A program made the translations under genes and the position numbers. A stretch of 64,000 bases of DNA from Oscillibacter sp. (lineage in GTDB: Bacteria; Bacillota; Clostridia; Oscillospirales; Oscillospiraceae): contig JALCRR010000001.1 of the NCBI GenBank assembly GCA_022652815.1, positions 1 through 64,000 of the forward strand. Direction: 5' to 3'. The notes under the pieces were generated by a model, which searched no databases, was not told the DNA's origin, and was given only the letters and a program-made list of their open reading frames with translations. Shown here piece by piece: positions 8,292 to 19,014 of this stretch (within the stretch, counting starts at the first letter, position 1; every line of letters starts with the position of its first letter).

Positions 8292-10162
8292 GCCGAAAGA
8301 AAACATCAAACTTAAGCTTTCTGATGCTGCTTGTGGTGATCGCACTGTGTCTTTCCTATCTGTGGGGCAGTGCGCCCAAGGGCACCAAGCTTGACTACTC
8401 CGAGGTGCGCCAGCTCTTCATTCAAGAGAAGGTTTCGTCCTTTACAATTTCGGACAACACTCTGACATTGAATCTGAAAAAAGAACTGGAAGGCAGCAAA
8501 ACTGCCACCTATGAGCTCTACGATTTTCAACTCTTCTATGACGATCTGAACCCGCTGGTGGAGGAACAGTACGAGAAGGGCATTCTCTCCTCCTACGACT
8601 ACCACGCAGACCATTCCACCAACTGGCTGGAAATTTTGCTGCCGTATATCTCTATTGCAGTGGTGTTCGGTCTGCTGTGGTACTTCATGATTGCCCGCGC
8701 CCAGGGCGGCGGCATGGGGCCGGATCGGATGCAGAAGTTCGGCTCCGCCCATGTGCGGACGCTGACCGACAAGGACAAAACCGTCACCTTTGACGATGTC
8801 GCCGGCGAGGACGAGGAGAAAGAGGAGCTCCAGGAAATTGTTGACTTCTTGAAGGATCCGAAGAAGTATATCGCCCTCGGCGCACGGATTCCAAAGGGCG
8901 TGCTGCTGGTTGGCCCTCCGGGCACCGGCAAGACGCTGCTTGCCAAGGCTGTTGCCGGCGAGGCCGGCGTTGCGTTCCTCTCCATTTCCGGCTCTGACTT
9001 TGTGGAGCTGTATGTGGGCGTGGGTGCCTCCCGCGTCCGCGACCTCTTTGAGCAGGCAAAAAAGCAGTCCCCGGCCATCATTTTTATTGACGAGATCGAC
9101 GCGGTAGGCCGCCAGCGCGGCACAGGCCTCGGCGGCGGACACGACGAGCGAGAGCAGACCCTCAACCAGCTCCTTGTTGAGATGGACGGCTTTGGCCGCA
9201 ACGAGGGCGTGGTCGTTCTGGCTGCCACCAACCGCGCGGACGTGCTGGACCCGGCGCTGCTGCGTCCGGGACGGTTTGACCGTCAAGTCTATGTGGGTCT
9301 GCCGGATATCCGCGGCCGCGAGGCCATTTTGAATGTCCACGCCAAGGACAAACCTCTGGCCGAGGACGTCAACCTCGGGGAAGTGGCCAAGGGCACGCCG
9401 GGCTTTACCGGCGCAGACCTTGAAAATCTGCTGAACGAGGCGGCGCTGTTGGCTGCCCGCAGAGATGAAAAGTTTATTGCCATGAAGGACCTCCGGGAGG
9501 CGGAGATCAAGGTCATCGCCGGGCCGGAAAAGCGCAGCCGCGTCATTCCGCAGGCGGAGCGCAAGCTCACCGCCTATCACGAGGCAGGTCACGCCGTGGT
9601 CATGCACGCACTGCCCGATCAGAACCCCGTCAGCCAGATCACCATTATCCCCCGGGGACAGGCCGGCGGTATGACGATCTCCCTCCCCGAGGAGGATCGC
9701 TCCTACCTTTCCCGGAAGTATCTGGAAAACGAGATTGTGGGTCTGTTGGGTGGCCGGGTGGCAGAAAAGCTGGTGCTGGGGGACATCTCCACAGGCGCCT
9801 CCAATGACATTCAGCGCGCCAGCCAGATTGCCCACAAGATGGTGGCAACCTACGGCATGAGCGACAAAATCGGAACCGTTGCCTTCGATACCGGACATGA
9901 CGAGGTCTTTATCGGCCGCACCATGTCTCAGGGACGCAGCTATTCCGAGCAGGTGGCTGCCGAGATTGACGAGGAGGTCAAGGCCGTAGTGGCCCGCGCC
10001 TATACCCGCTGCCAGGAGATCCTCACGGATAACCGCGACAAGCTGGAGAATGTGGCGCAGTATCTGCTGGCGCATGAGACAATGGACCGGGAGGCATTCC
10101 TCGCCGTATTCCAGGAGCAGACACAGCCGCTTCCAGACGGGAAAGACACCCAGCCATCGTAA
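8288..10162 (+). CDS. ftsH: ATP-dependent zinc metalloprotease FtsH
   Basis: This 624-residue membrane-anchored AAA+ protease degrades misfolded membrane proteins and short-lived regulators. Two membrane segments (about residues 8-27 and 115-137) flank an extracytoplasmic loop. The AAA module has Walker A GPPGTGKT (about 209-216), Walker [14 protein letters not shown] and the arginine-finger region [13 protein letters not shown]. The Zn-binding HEAGH lies near 431-435. The start is GTG at 8288, overlapping the hpt stop by 4 bp, which indicates coupling. The tail is short and acidic-polar. Confidence 0.98.
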   Translation: MSRKKTSNLSFLMLLVVIALCLSYLWGSAPKGTKLDYSEVRQLFIQEKVSSFTISDNTLTLNLKKELEGSKTATYELYDFQLFYDDLNPLVEEQYEKGILSSYDYHADHSTNWLEILLPYISIAVVFGLLWYFMIARAQGGGMGPDRMQKFGSAHVRTLTDKDKTVTFDDVAGEDEEKEELQEIVDFLKDPKKYIALGARIPKGVLLVGPPGTGKTLLAKAVAGEAGVAFLSISGSDFVELYVGVGASRVRDLFEQAKKQSPAIIFIDEIDAVGRQRGTGLGGGHDEREQTLNQLLVEMDGFGRNEGVVVLAATNRADVLDPALLRPGRFDRQVYVGLPDIRGREAILNVHAKDKPLAEDVNLGEVAKGTPGFTGADLENLLNEAALLAARRDEKFIAMKDLREAEIKVIAGPEKRSRVIPQAERKLTAYHEAGHAVVMHALPDQNPVSQITIIPRGQAGGMTISLPEEDRSYLSRKYLENEIVGLLGGRVAEKLVLGDISTGASNDIQRASQIAHKMVATYGMSDKIGTVAFDTGHDEVFIGRTMSQGRSYSEQVAAEIDEEVKAVVARAYTRCQEILTDNRDKLENVAQYLLAHETMDREAFLAVFQEQTQPLPDGKDTQPS

Positions 10163-10365
10163 ATATGCGGGAACCGTGGATAAAACCGACGTAATTTGGG
10201 AAACTGTTATCAGCAAATTGCTTGAAACCCAAAAGTTTTTTGAATTTTGTTCGGCGAAATAACCAAAAACGATTGTCCACGGGTCACGGACAGCATTTCC
10301 CGAAAAAATTGGACTAACCCCAAAGTGTTTTTCCCAAGCGGACATTTGACCAATATAACAAGAAC
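10163..10365. other. intergenic region after ftsH
   Basis: About 200 AT-rich bases between ftsH and the downstream terminator. I see no ORF with a ribosome site and no recognisable RNA here. It probably forms the 3' untranslated region of the tilS-hpt-ftsH transcript. Confidence 0.5.
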
Positions 10366-10400
10366 AAAAACGCGGATTTTTTCAAAATTCGCGTTTTTTT
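10366..10400 (+). terminator. terminator of the tilS-hpt-ftsH operon
   Basis: AAAAACGCG-G-ATTTT, loop TTC, AAAAT-T-CGCGTTTTT and further Ts form a stem of about 15 bp with one G-T pair. The 5' A-run makes it potentially bidirectional. Confidence 0.85.
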
Positions 10401-10417
10401 CTTGTTGAGGATTAATC

Positions 10418-10446
10418 TTGCAAAAAGGGTGGAAATCCCGTAAAAT
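10418..10446 (+). promoter_or_regulatory. promoter of the liv operon
   Basis: TTGCAA (10418-10423), a 17-bp spacer and TAAAAT (10441-10446). The leader then contains a CGGGCC..GGCCCG hairpin ahead of the AAGGAGG of livK. Confidence 0.65.
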
Positions 10447-10518
10447 GCAGACTACACAAGTTCATCAAGGTCGGGCCGGCGGAAGATGGCCCGCAGTTTG
10501 ACAAGGAGGAAAAGAAGA

Positions 10519-11727
10519 ATGAAAAAGTTTTTTGCACTGGCTCTGGCATTGGTCATGGCCCTGTCTCTGGCAGCCTGCGGCGAGGATGCCGGCACGTCGT
10601 CCGGCAGCGCAGCTGCCGGTGGTGATGCACAGACCTTGAAGATCGGCGTTTTCGAGCCGGCTTCCGGCGACAACGGTGCCGGCGGCAAGCAGGAGGTTCT
10701 GGGCATTGAGTATGCAAACTCCGTGTGCCCCACCGTGGAAGTGGGCGGCGTGACCTACAACATCGAGCTGAAGGAAGTTGACAACCAGTCCTCTACCGAC
10801 AAGGCTGTCTCTGCCGCACAGGAGCTGGTTTCTGCCGGCGTTTCCGTGGTGCTGGGCACTTACGGCTCTGGCTGCGCAATCGCGGCAGCTCCCATTTTCG
10901 AGCAGGCACAGATTCCCGCTATCGGCTGCTCCTGCACCAACCCTGCTGTGACGGAGAGCAACCCCTACTACTTCCGTGTGTGCTATCTGGATCCGTTCCA
11001 GGGCCCTGTTATGGCAAACTTCGCCAAGGATCAGTTCAGCGCCAAGAAGGCCTATGTTCTGACCATGCTGGGCGAGGACTACGGCTCCAACCTGGGCACT
11101 TACTTCTCTCAGGAATTTGAGAAGCTGGGCGGTGAGATCAAGTCCGAGTCCTTTACCGAGGGCACGTCTGACTTCTCCGCTTATATCCAGAACGCCGTTT
11201 CCTGGGGCGCAGACGTGATTTTTGCTCCCTCTGCCACCACCTACGCATCTCTGATTATCGGCCAGGCTGCCAAGTCCGGCTGCACGATTCCTCTGCTGGC
11301 TGGCGACACCTGGGAGTCCTCCGTTATTCTGGACGCCCAGAAGGGCACCGATCAGCAGGTGTTCTGCTCTACTTTCTTTGACGAAAACGACGAGTCCGGC
11401 GCGGCTGCCTCCTTCGTCAAGGGCTTCAAGGAGTATCTGAATGCCGATTCCCAGCGCTTGACCAACAACGGCGGCAATGACATCGTGGCTGCTGTCTCCG
11501 CTCTGGGCTATGACGCCTATATGACCGCCATCGAAGGCTTGAAGCTGTCTGCTTCCACCTCCGGCGAGGACATCCAGGCAGCACTGTTCAACGTGGACTT
11601 TGACGCCGTCACCGGCCACATCACCATTGATGCCGCCACCGGCGACGCCAACAAGACCATGGCCTATATCAAGCAGGCCACGGACGGCACATTTACCTTC
11701 ATCAAGACCCAGTCCGTCTCCGAGTAA
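10519..11727 (+). CDS. livK: branched-chain amino-acid ABC transporter, substrate-binding lipoprotein
   Basis: A 402-residue periplasmic-binding-protein-type lipoprotein. The signal peptide ends in the lipobox LAAC with the acylated Cys at residue 20, followed by a Gly/Ser/Ala linker. The body is a type I (LivJ/LeuBP-like) fold: GVFEPASGDNGAGGKQ, EDYGSNLGTYFSQEFEKLGG and GYDAYMTAIEGL are typical. It captures the amino acid outside the membrane for LivHMGF. AAGGAGGAAAAG precedes the ATG. It is the first gene of the operon and is separated from livH by a strong non-terminating hairpin, as is common where the binding protein is needed in excess. Branched-chain specificity is inferred from family only. 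Confidence 0.93.
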   Translation: MKKFFALALALVMALSLAACGEDAGTSSGSAAAGGDAQTLKIGVFEPASGDNGAGGKQEVLGIEYANSVCPTVEVGGVTYNIELKEVDNQSSTDKAVSAAQELVSAGVSVVLGTYGSGCAIAAAPIFEQAQIPAIGCSCTNPAVTESNPYYFRVCYLDPFQGPVMANFAKDQFSAKKAYVLTMLGEDYGSNLGTYFSQEFEKLGGEIKSESFTEGTSDFSAYIQNAVSWGADVIFAPSATTYASLIIGQAAKSGCTIPLLAGDTWESSVILDAQKGTDQQVFCSTFFDENDESGAAASFVKGFKEYLNADSQRLTNNGGNDIVAAVSALGYDAYMTAIEGLKLSASTSGEDIQAALFNVDFDAVTGHITIDAATGDANKTMAYIKQATDGTFTFIKTQSVSE

Positions 11728-11764
11728 GGAGCGGTTTTCACGCAAAACCCATGCGGCGCGGAAC

Positions 11765-11791
11765 GCAGGCGGGGAAAAGTCCCCCGCCTGC
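11765..11791 (+). promoter_or_regulatory. intercistronic stabilising hairpin between livK and livH
   Basis: GCAGGCGGGG and CCCCGCCTGC form a 10-bp GC stem around a 7-base loop. No T-run follows, so it is more likely an RNA-stability or partial-termination element than a full terminator. A second GCAGGCC..GGCCTGC pair follows near 11827-11850. Confidence 0.6.
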
Positions 11792-11891
11792 GCTTTGCGC
11801 CCGATACAAAGGCGTCTGCTTCGCCGCAGGCCGGAGGCCGGAGGGCCTGCGGCAGAGCAGAACCAAACCCGATTAATTTGGAGGTGTCCCT

Positions 11892-12770
11892 ATGGCTGCA
11901 AAAATCCTGCCCTATCTTCTGGGCGGCATTTCCGTGGGCGGCCAGTATGCCCTAATCGCCATCGGCTATACGATGGTTTACGGCATTCTGCGTCTGATTA
12001 ACTTTGCCCACGGCGATATCTTTACAGTGGCCGGCTTTATCATGGTCTATGCCGCGGCCACCATGCCCCTTTATGTGACGATTCCTTTGGTCATTATTCT
12101 GACGATTCTGCTGGGCGTCCTGGTGGAAAAGGTGGCCTACAAGCCCCTGCGCACCGCGCCGAGAATGTCGGTCATGATCTCCGCCATCGGCATGAGCTAC
12201 CTGCTGCAAAACTCCATGTGGTATCTCACCGGCGGCCTTGCCAAGCAGTATCCGACCCTGCCTTGGATCAGCGACAAGATCACCGTGGCTGGCTATACGA
12301 CTTCCCGCGTGACCATCATCACCCCGATCCTAACCATCGTTTTGGTGGTCGCTCTGGTTGCTCTCATTCAAAAGACCAAGATCGGTATGGCCATGCGCGC
12401 TGCCTCCCGGGATTTTGAGACGGCACAGCTCATGGGCATCAAGATCAACAACGTCATCAGCTTTACCTTTGTGGTGGGCTCCGGCCTTGCCGCCATTGGT
12501 TCCATGCTGTACTTTTCCAACTACGCCACCGTCACGCCGACGGTCGGTGCCATGCCGGGTCTGAAGGCCTTTGTGGCTGCCGTGTTCGGCGGCATTGGCT
12601 CCATTCCCGGCGCCGTGATCGGCGGCTTCATCATCGGCATCTGCGAGAGCTTTATCAAGGGCACCGGCGCAACGACGTTTTCCGACGCCTTTACCTTCGC
12701 CTTGCTGATCGTGATTCTGGCAGTCAAGCCCACCGGCCTCTTCGGAGAGAATCTGACGGAGAAGGTGTGA
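11892..12770 (+). CDS. livH: branched-chain amino-acid ABC transporter permease LivH
   Basis: 292 residues with about eight hydrophobic segments and the family signatures GYTMVYGILRLINFAHGD near the N-terminus and MRAASRDFETAQLMGI (the cytoplasmic EAA-like loop contacting the ATPase). It forms half of the membrane channel with LivM. The ATG follows GGAGGTGTCCCT and the stop lies 4 bp before livM. Confidence 0.95.
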   Translation: MAAKILPYLLGGISVGGQYALIAIGYTMVYGILRLINFAHGDIFTVAGFIMVYAAATMPLYVTIPLVIILTILLGVLVEKVAYKPLRTAPRMSVMISAIGMSYLLQNSMWYLTGGLAKQYPTLPWISDKITVAGYTTSRVTIITPILTIVLVVALVALIQKTKIGMAMRAASRDFETAQLMGIKINNVISFTFVVGSGLAAIGSMLYFSNYATVTPTVGAMPGLKAFVAAVFGGIGSIPGAVIGGFIIGICESFIKGTGATTFSDAFTFALLIVILAVKPTGLFGENLTEKV

Positions 12771-12774
12771 CGGC

Positions 12775-14112
12775 ATGAAAAAGAACAACAAGACCAAGAT
12801 CGTTTCTGCCGTCCTAATTGTGGCGCTGCTGGCAGTATTACTGCTGCTGGACAACACCAAAGGTGTTCCCTCCATGCTTTTAACGGTGCTGCGCAAGGGC
12901 GCGATCTACGCACTGGTGGCCGTTTCCATGAACCTGCTGAACGGCTTCACGGGCCTTTTCTCTCTGGGACAGGCTGGCTTCATGCTGCTGGGCGCTTATA
13001 CCTACGCGGCGCTGACTATCCCGGTGGAGAGCCAGACCTCCATCTATCAGCAGTATCCCGGCGGCGGCGTGGGCTTCTCTATTACAGAGGGGCTGACCAA
13101 CGCCATGGGCGGCTTTGGCCTGCTGCTGGGCGTTGTGATCTGCCTCATTCTGGCGGGCATCGTGGCGGCGCTGCTGGCCTATGTGATCGGCTTGCCTGTG
13201 CTGCGTCTGAAATCTGACTATCTGGCCATCGCCACACTGGGCTTTGCGGAAATTCTCCGCGCTGTGGTGCAGTATGCGAAGCTGGGACCCGTCACCAACG
13301 GCTCCAACCTGCTGTACGGCTTCACCAGCTTTGACGATTTCAAGATCGGCTCTTTGAAGCTGTCCACCGTCATGCCGTTCGTATTCTCCGGACTGTGCAT
13401 TGCCGTGGTGGTGCTGCTGATTAACTCCACCTATGGCCGCGCATTCAAGGCCATCCGCGACGATGAAGTGGCGGCGGAGGCCATGGGCATCAACCTTGCC
13501 AAGCACAAGCGCATGAGCTTTGTCATCTCCTCGTTCTTCGCCGGCATTTCCGGCGCGCTGCTGGCCATGTATCAGGCGTCCGTGCAGGCGGTCACTTTCA
13601 AGGCGGCTATGACCTATGAAATTCTGCTGATCGTCGTCATCGGCGGCATCGGCTCCATCTCCGGCTCCGTGATCGCGTCGTTCCTGTTCGTGGGCTGCTC
13701 GGAATGGTGGCTGCGTTTCCTGGACAACGAAAAGACGCTGAAAAACTTCAACGCAAAGCTGATTTTTGCCATCATCTTCGGCCTGATCGTGGCCGGCATC
13801 GCCGTCGCCATCTTCTTCAAACAGAAGAAAAACGGCAAGCTGGGCGCCAATGTTCCGTGTATCGGCACGGCGATTGTTGCTCTTGCCGCCATTGGGTGGG
13901 ATATTTGGTTCGTCATCAGTCCCAATCTGAAGCTGCCGCTGCTGCGCTCCGGCTTCCGGATGGTCGTGTTCTCCGTCATCATCATGGTGGTGGTGCTCTT
14001 CTTCCGTAAGGGTCTGCTGGGCGACCAAGAGCTGCCGGATGTCCTGCACCGGTTTGGGGCATGGCTTCAAAGCCGCTTTGGAAAATCCGCCAAGGGAGGT
14101 GACGCCAAATGA
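12775..14112 (+). CDS. livM: branched-chain amino-acid ABC transporter permease LivM, with C-terminal extension
   Basis: 445 residues. The core (about residues 1-325) matches LivM: SMNLLNGFTGLFSLGQAGFMLLGAY, the loop FKAIRDDEVAAEAMGINLAKHK and GGIGSISGSVIASF. Beyond it are about 100 extra residues with three further hydrophobic stretches and a Lys-rich tail. That is longer than the 300-360 residues of many LivM proteins. The extension could be additional helices or a fused membrane tail. The stop overlaps livG by ATGA. Confidence 0.92.
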   Translation: MKKNNKTKIVSAVLIVALLAVLLLLDNTKGVPSMLLTVLRKGAIYALVAVSMNLLNGFTGLFSLGQAGFMLLGAYTYAALTIPVESQTSIYQQYPGGGVGFSITEGLTNAMGGFGLLLGVVICLILAGIVAALLAYVIGLPVLRLKSDYLAIATLGFAEILRAVVQYAKLGPVTNGSNLLYGFTSFDDFKIGSLKLSTVMPFVFSGLCIAVVVLLINSTYGRAFKAIRDDEVAAEAMGINLAKHKRMSFVISSFFAGISGALLAMYQASVQAVTFKAAMTYEILLIVVIGGIGSISGSVIASFLFVGCSEWWLRFLDNEKTLKNFNAKLIFAIIFGLIVAGIAVAIFFKQKKNGKLGANVPCIGTAIVALAAIGWDIWFVISPNLKLPLLRSGFRMVVFSVIIMVVVLFFRKGLLGDQELPDVLHRFGAWLQSRFGKSAKGGDAK

Positions 14113-14948
14113 ACAACGTTCTGACCATTGAGAACGCAACCATGCAGTTCGGCGGCGTCGTCGCCGTGGATAACATGAATCTCCGGGTGGACGAGGGCGA
14201 GATTGTCTCCCTAATCGGCCCCAACGGCGCCGGCAAGACCACCGCCTTTAACGTCATCACCGGCGTGTATGCCCCCACCAATGGCCGCGTGGAATTTTGC
14301 GGCAAGACCATTGTTGAAAACCATCCCCAGGGCAAAATGGAAAAGCTTTATAAGGGCCAGAACAATGGGCAGTATACCCACGTTCTGAAGCCCACTCCCG
14401 ATAAAATTACCAAGCTGGGCATGGCCCGTACCTTCCAGAACATCCGCCTGTGGAAATCGCAGACCGTGTTTGAAAACGTTCTGATCGCCAAGCACTGCCG
14501 CACCACGGCAAACTTCTTCTCCGCCACCTTCCGCATGAACCATGCGGAGGAGCAGCGCCAGCGGGAGGAGTGCGACGAGCTTTTGAGCGTTCTAGGCCTT
14601 GAAAACGTCCGCAATGAGCTGGCAACGTCCCTGCCTTACGGCCAGCAACGCCGGGTTGAGATCGCCCGGGCACTTGCCACACAGCCCAAGCTGCTGCTGT
14701 TGGATGAGCCGGCAGCCGGTATGAACCCGCAAGAAACGGATGAGCTGACGGCCTTCATCGGCAAGATTCGGGACGACTTCAAGCTGACGGTTTTCCTAAT
14801 CGAGCACCACATGGATCTGGTCATGGACATTTCCGACCGCATCTATGTGCTGGACTTCGGCAAGCTGATTGCCGACGGCACGCCGACGGAAATTCAGAAC
14901 AATCAGCGCGTGATTGACGCCTATCTGGGGGTGAGCAACGATGCTTAA
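14109..14948 (+). CDS. livG: branched-chain amino-acid ABC transporter ATPase LivG
   Basis: 279 residues with Walker A GPNGAGKT (about residues 36-43), the LivG insertion after it, GMARTFQNIRLW (Q-loop), a degenerate signature SLPYGQQRR in place of LSGGQ, and Walker B LLLLDEPAAGMNPQE. The substitution SYGxQR/LPYGxQR is usual in LivG. It energises LivHM together with LivF. It overlaps livM by 4 bp and livF by 8 bp. Confidence 0.96.
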   Translation: MNNVLTIENATMQFGGVVAVDNMNLRVDEGEIVSLIGPNGAGKTTAFNVITGVYAPTNGRVEFCGKTIVENHPQGKMEKLYKGQNNGQYTHVLKPTPDKITKLGMARTFQNIRLWKSQTVFENVLIAKHCRTTANFFSATFRMNHAEEQRQREECDELLSVLGLENVRNELATSLPYGQQRRVEIARALATQPKLLLLDEPAAGMNPQETDELTAFIGKIRDDFKLTVFLIEHHMDLVMDISDRIYVLDFGKLIADGTPTEIQNNQRVIDAYLGVSNDA

Positions 14949-15654
14949 AATCGAAAATCTGCACGTCTCCTACGGCGGCATCAAGGCTCTGCGCGGCATT
15001 TCTCTGGATGTCCCCGACGGCAAGATCGTCACCCTGATCGGCGCAAACGGCGCCGGCAAGTCCACCATGCTGCGTACCATTACCGGCCTTGTCAAGGCCG
15101 AGAGCGGCTCCATCCAGTGGAACGGCAAAGAACTGCTGGGCATGTCCATTGACCGCATTATCTCTGAGGGCATCGCCATGTCTCCCGAAGGCCGCCGGGT
15201 CTTTGCGGACTTGACGGTTGTGGAAAACCTAAAGATCGGCGCCTACCTCCGCAAGGACAAGGCGGAGATCGAGAAGGATTTGAACTGGGTTTATGACCTG
15301 TTTCCCCGGCTGAAGGAGCGCTCCTGGCAGCTGGCAGGCACGCTTTCCGGCGGCGAACAGCAGATGCTGGCCGTGGGTCGGGCACTGATGTCCCGTCCCA
15401 AGCTGATGATGCTGGACGAACCGTCTCTGGGCCTTGCACCTCTGGTGGTGCAGGACATCTTCTCCATCATCCGCGAGATCAACAAGCAAGGCGTGACAGT
15501 TCTGCTGATCGAGCAGAACGCCAATATGGCGCTGAAAACCGCAGATCTGGCCTACGTTCTGGAAACGGGCAACATCACCCTCTCCGGCACGGGCGCCGAG
15601 CTGCTGGCCAACGACAAGGTCAAGGAAGCCTACCTCGGCAAACACAAGAATTAA
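14941..15654 (+). CDS. livF: branched-chain amino-acid ABC transporter ATPase LivF
   Basis: 237 residues, the usual LivF length. Walker A GANGAGKS (about residues 35-42), SPEGRRVFADLTVVENL (Q-loop region), signature LSGGEQQMLAVGRALM and Walker B LMMLDEPSLGLAPL are all intact. It is the last gene of the operon and a strong terminator follows. Confidence 0.97.
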   Translation: MLKIENLHVSYGGIKALRGISLDVPDGKIVTLIGANGAGKSTMLRTITGLVKAESGSIQWNGKELLGMSIDRIISEGIAMSPEGRRVFADLTVVENLKIGAYLRKDKAEIEKDLNWVYDLFPRLKERSWQLAGTLSGGEQQMLAVGRALMSRPKLMMLDEPSLGLAPLVVQDIFSIIREINKQGVTVLLIEQNANMALKTADLAYVLETGNITLSGTGAELLANDKVKEAYLGKHKN

Positions 15655-15708
15655 AATTTCATCTTCTTTCACCGCCCCAGCGGTGGAACGCGGTGAGATA
15701 TCTATATG

Positions 15709-15742
15709 AAAAGCGGCGCAGTTTTTAAACTGCGCCGCTTTT
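15709..15742 (+). terminator. terminator of the liv operon
   Basis: AAAAGCGGCGCAGTTT, a 2-base loop and the exact complement ending CCGCTTTT form a 16-bp stem. The A/T flanks suggest it can work on both strands. Confidence 0.9.
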
Positions 15743-15844
15743 ATCGTTCATTCGATTTGCTTTTTGGGTAGAATATCGATACAATGAAAGCGAACTTAAA
15801 AAAACGGCCGGAGAACAACTGCCGACCGGGAACGGAGCATCAGC

Positions 15845-17632
15845 ATGGCACAGAAGAAACGCGGTGAACTGGACAAGGCATTCCAGTGGAATTTGAGCCC
15901 CATCTATGAAAATCGGGCGGCTTGGGAGCGAGATCTTCAAAAGGCGCAGCAGGCAGTGGGGGAGATTGCGGCGCTCCCCGGTACGCTGAAAACCTCGAAG
16001 GAGGCACTGAAGGCAGGACTTGATGCCATCTACCGGGCATCGGCACTGGTGGAGCGGGTGTATGTCTACGCCATGCTGCAAAAAGCCGGGGACAACGGCG
16101 ACAGCGACTATCAAGAGATGGAGGGAAAGGCCACTACGCTTTCCGTCTCGTTTGGGACGGCCTGCGCCTTTGTGGACCCCGAAATTTTGAGTATTCCGGC
16201 CTCCACGCTGAAAAGCTGGACGGAAAGCGAGGAGCTGGCATCTTACCGCCACATTCTGGAGGACACCGCCCGCTCGGCAGACCATACTCTGAGCCGGGAG
16301 CAGGAGGAAATGCTGGCGGCACTTTCCGATGCGGCAGGTACGCCGGATCAGTGCTTCACCATGCTGGAAAGCGTGGATATGACCTTCCCCGAGATCACCG
16401 ATGAAACGGGAAAGAAGGTCCCTCTGACCCACGGCAGCTACGGCGTCTACCGCGACAGCCGGGTGCAAAGCGTCCGCAAGGAGGCGTTCGAGGTCTACTT
16501 CGGCGAATTCAAGCGCTATCTCAATACATTTGCGGCCATGTATGCCGGCTCCGTCAAGCTGGACTGCTACTACGCCCGGATGCGGCAGTTTTCCTCCGCC
16601 TGCGAGCGGGCGCTGTTTTCCGGCAATGTGCCCCTGCGGGTCTATGACGCGCTGGTGGAGGCGGTCCACCGGAACCTTCCTGCCATGCACCGGTATCTGG
16701 ATTTGCGGCGGGAGACGCTGGGCCTTGACGAGCTGCATATGTACGATCTCTACTGCCCTATGGTGGAGGATGTGGAGTTCAATATCACCTATCCCCAGGC
16801 GCAGCAGATGGTGAAGCAGGCGCTTGCCCCGCTGGGCGAGCGGTATGAAAAGCTTCTTGACCGCGCCTTTTCCGAGCGGTGGATCGACGTCTATGAGAAC
16901 AGCGGCAAGACCACGGGCGCGTTTTCCTGCGGCGTTTACGGCGTCCACCCCTACGTGCTTTTGAACTTTACCGGCACACTGGACGATGCCTTTACGCTGG
17001 CGCACGAGCTGGGTCACGCCATGCACTCCTTCTTCTCCGACGAAACCCAGGATTACCCCAACCACGACTACCGGATTCTGGTGGCGGAGGTCGCCTCCAC
17101 GGTGAACGAGGTGTTGCTGACCAAGTACCTGCTGAAAACCGAGACGGACCCGGCTCGCCGGGCGTATGTCCTCAATCATTTTCTGGAGGGCTTCCGCACC
17201 ACGGTTTACCGCCAGACGCTGTTTGCGGAGTTTGAGCGGCAGGCTCATGACCTTTACCAGCAGGGTCAGCCCCTGACGGCCAAGGTTTTAAGCGACGTCT
17301 ACCGGAAGCTGAACGAGGAATATTATGCCGGCGCCGTGGTGGATGCGCTGCAGGACATCGAGTGGGCGCGGATTCCCCACTTCTACAATGCGTTTTACGT
17401 CTATCAGTACGCCACCGGCTTTTCCTCCGCCGTGGCCATTGCCGAGCATATTTTAACAACCGGCGACACGGCAGGCTACCTGAAGTTCCTGACCACCGGC
17501 GGCAGCGACTATCCCATCGAGGAGCTGAAGCTGGCGGGTGTGGATTTGACCGATCCCAAAACCGTGTCTGGCGCGCTGGGCGTGTTTCGCAGCAGCCTTG
17601 ACGAGATGGCGCAGCTGCTCAAAACCCTGTAA
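15845..17632 (+). CDS. pepF: oligoendopeptidase F (M3 metallopeptidase)
   Basis: 595 residues, the normal PepF/PepB length. The N-terminal part includes [17 protein letters not shown]. The zinc motif is HELGH (about residues 387-391) in [18 protein letters not shown], with the third ligand in [11 protein letters not shown]. The enzyme is cytoplasmic and trims peptides of roughly 7-17 residues, which fits a cell that imports peptides and amino acids. No signal peptide is present. It is a single-gene unit between two terminators, and the ribosome site is weak (GGAG about 10 nt upstream). Confidence 0.96.
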   Translation: MAQKKRGELDKAFQWNLSPIYENRAAWERDLQKAQQAVGEIAALPGTLKTSKEALKAGLDAIYRASALVERVYVYAMLQKAGDNGDSDYQEMEGKATTLSVSFGTACAFVDPEILSIPASTLKSWTESEELASYRHILEDTARSADHTLSREQEEMLAALSDAAGTPDQCFTMLESVDMTFPEITDETGKKVPLTHGSYGVYRDSRVQSVRKEAFEVYFGEFKRYLNTFAAMYAGSVKLDCYYARMRQFSSACERALFSGNVPLRVYDALVEAVHRNLPAMHRYLDLRRETLGLDELHMYDLYCPMVEDVEFNITYPQAQQMVKQALAPLGERYEKLLDRAFSERWIDVYENSGKTTGAFSCGVYGVHPYVLLNFTGTLDDAFTLAHELGHAMHSFFSDETQDYPNHDYRILVAEVASTVNEVLLTKYLLKTETDPARRAYVLNHFLEGFRTTVYRQTLFAEFERQAHDLYQQGQPLTAKVLSDVYRKLNEEYYAGAVVDALQDIEWARIPHFYNAFYVYQYATGFSSAVAIAEHILTTGDTAGYLKFLTTGGSDYPIEELKLAGVDLTDPKTVSGALGVFRSSLDEMAQLLKTL

Positions 17633-17654
17633 CGCGAAAATTTCAGAAGAATCC

Positions 17655-17686
17655 AAAAGCAGACCCTTCGGGGGTCTGCTTTTTTT
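17655..17686 (+). terminator. terminator of pepF
   Basis: AAAAGCAGACCC-TTCG-GGGGTCTGCTTTTTTT, a UUCG-capped stem followed by a T-run. Confidence 0.93.
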
Positions 17687-17787
17687 GCGCAATTTTTCAA
17701 AATTCCGCGCATGAAACGGCAAAAAGAAGAAACCCTAACATGGAAATCCCTATGAAATTCTCCAATCGCACAAAAGGAGTGACGCAT

Positions 17788-19014
17788 TTGGAAACCGGAA
17801 TCCATAATACCTCTGAAATTGGACGCTTGAAGCGCGTCCTGCTGCACCGTCCGGGTCGGGAACTGGAAAACCTAATGCCGGAATATCTGGAGCGGCTGCT
17901 GTTTGACGACATCCCGTACCTCTCTGAAGCCCAGAAGGAGCACGACGCCTTTGCGGACTGCCTCAAAAAGGCGGGCGTGGATGTGGTGTACCTCACCGAT
18001 CTTGTTACCGAGAGCCTCGTCTCCCAGGAAGTCCGTCAGAAGCTGGTACAGGAGTTTTTGAACGAGGCCGGCGTACCCGACGAGCGGACACGGGACGCGC
18101 TGAAGGAGTATTTTTCGTCTCTGGATGACAAAACGCTGGTGGAGACCATGATGGCCGGCGTGCGAAAGAACGACCTGCGGGGGGATTCCTCCCGTCTGGG
18201 AGACTACCTGACGGCGGCGGAGGGCGACTATCCCTTCGCCGTGGACCCGCTGCCCAACCTCTATTTTACCCGTGACCCCTTTGCCACCATCGGCACCGGC
18301 GTTTCCCTGCACAAAATGCACACGGCCACCCGCAACCGGGAGACGCTGTTCGGAAAATTCATCTTCCAGTACCACCCTGTTTATAAAAACGCACCCCGCT
18401 GGTATGACCGGGGCGAGACGTCCTCTCTGGAGGGCGGCGACATTTTAATCCTCTCGCCGGAGGTTCTGGCCGTGGGCATTTCCCAGCGGACGCAGGAGGA
18501 CTCCATCGACGCGCTGGCAGAGACGGTACTCTCCAAGAGCCAGACGTTCAAAAAGGTGCTGGCGTTCAACATCCCGAAAACCCGCTCCTTCATGCACTTA
18601 GACACCGTGTTCACCATGGTGGATCGGGACAAGTTCACCGTCCATCCCAACATTCTCAAGAGCATCACGGTGTTTGTCATGGAGCTGGACGAAAACGGAA
18701 AGATGACCATTCAGCAGGAGGACGGCCGTCTGGAGGACATTCTCAAGGAGCATCTGGGGCTTGACAGCGTGACGCTGATTCCCTGCGGCGAGGGCAGTGA
18801 GATCGACGCCGCCCGGGAACAGTGGAGCGACGGCTCCAACACGCTGGCCATCGCCCCGGGCGAGGTGGTGGTCTACTCCCGCAACTATGTCACCAACCGG
18901 TCACTGGAGGAGGCGGGCATCAAGCTGCATGTCATTCCCTCGGCGGAGCTCTCCCGGGGACGCGGAGGTCCCCGCTGTATGTCCATGCCGCTTGTTCGGG
19001 ATGATCCCTCTTAA
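17788..19014 (+). CDS. arcA: arginine deiminase
   Basis: 408 residues. It hydrolyses arginine to citrulline and ammonia, the first step of the arginine deiminase pathway. Motifs seen: [21 protein letters not shown] at the N-terminus, [28 protein letters not shown] and the C-terminal nucleophile region [10 protein letters not shown] with the catalytic Cys. I place the start at TTG 17788, because AAAGGAG sits 11 nt upstream and the protein then begins in register with the family. An ATG at 17740 or 17752 would add 16 or 12 residues with no Shine-Dalgarno. It is followed by the ornithine carbamoyltransferase and a YfcC carrier. A carbamate kinase gene is not present here. Confidence 0.95.
   Translation: METGIHNTSEIGRLKRVLLHRPGRELENLMPEYLERLLFDDIPYLSEAQKEHDAFADCLKKAGVDVVYLTDLVTESLVSQEVRQKLVQEFLNEAGVPDERTRDALKEYFSSLDDKTLVETMMAGVRKNDLRGDSSRLGDYLTAAEGDYPFAVDPLPNLYFTRDPFATIGTGVSLHKMHTATRNRETLFGKFIFQYHPVYKNAPRWYDRGETSSLEGGDILILSPEVLAVGISQRTQEDSIDALAETVLSKSQTFKKVLAFNIPKTRSFMHLDTVFTMVDRDKFTVHPNILKSITVFVMELDENGKMTIQQEDGRLEDILKEHLGLDSVTLIPCGEGSEIDAAREQWSDGSNTLAIAPGEVVVYSRNYVTNRSLEEAGIKLHVIPSAELSRGRGGPRCMSMPLVRDDPS

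Noticed and set aside
8312-10345. 677-residue open frame antisense to ftsH
   Set aside because: It covers a clearly coding strand with all FtsH motifs. The reverse frame has no recognisable domain and no promoter.
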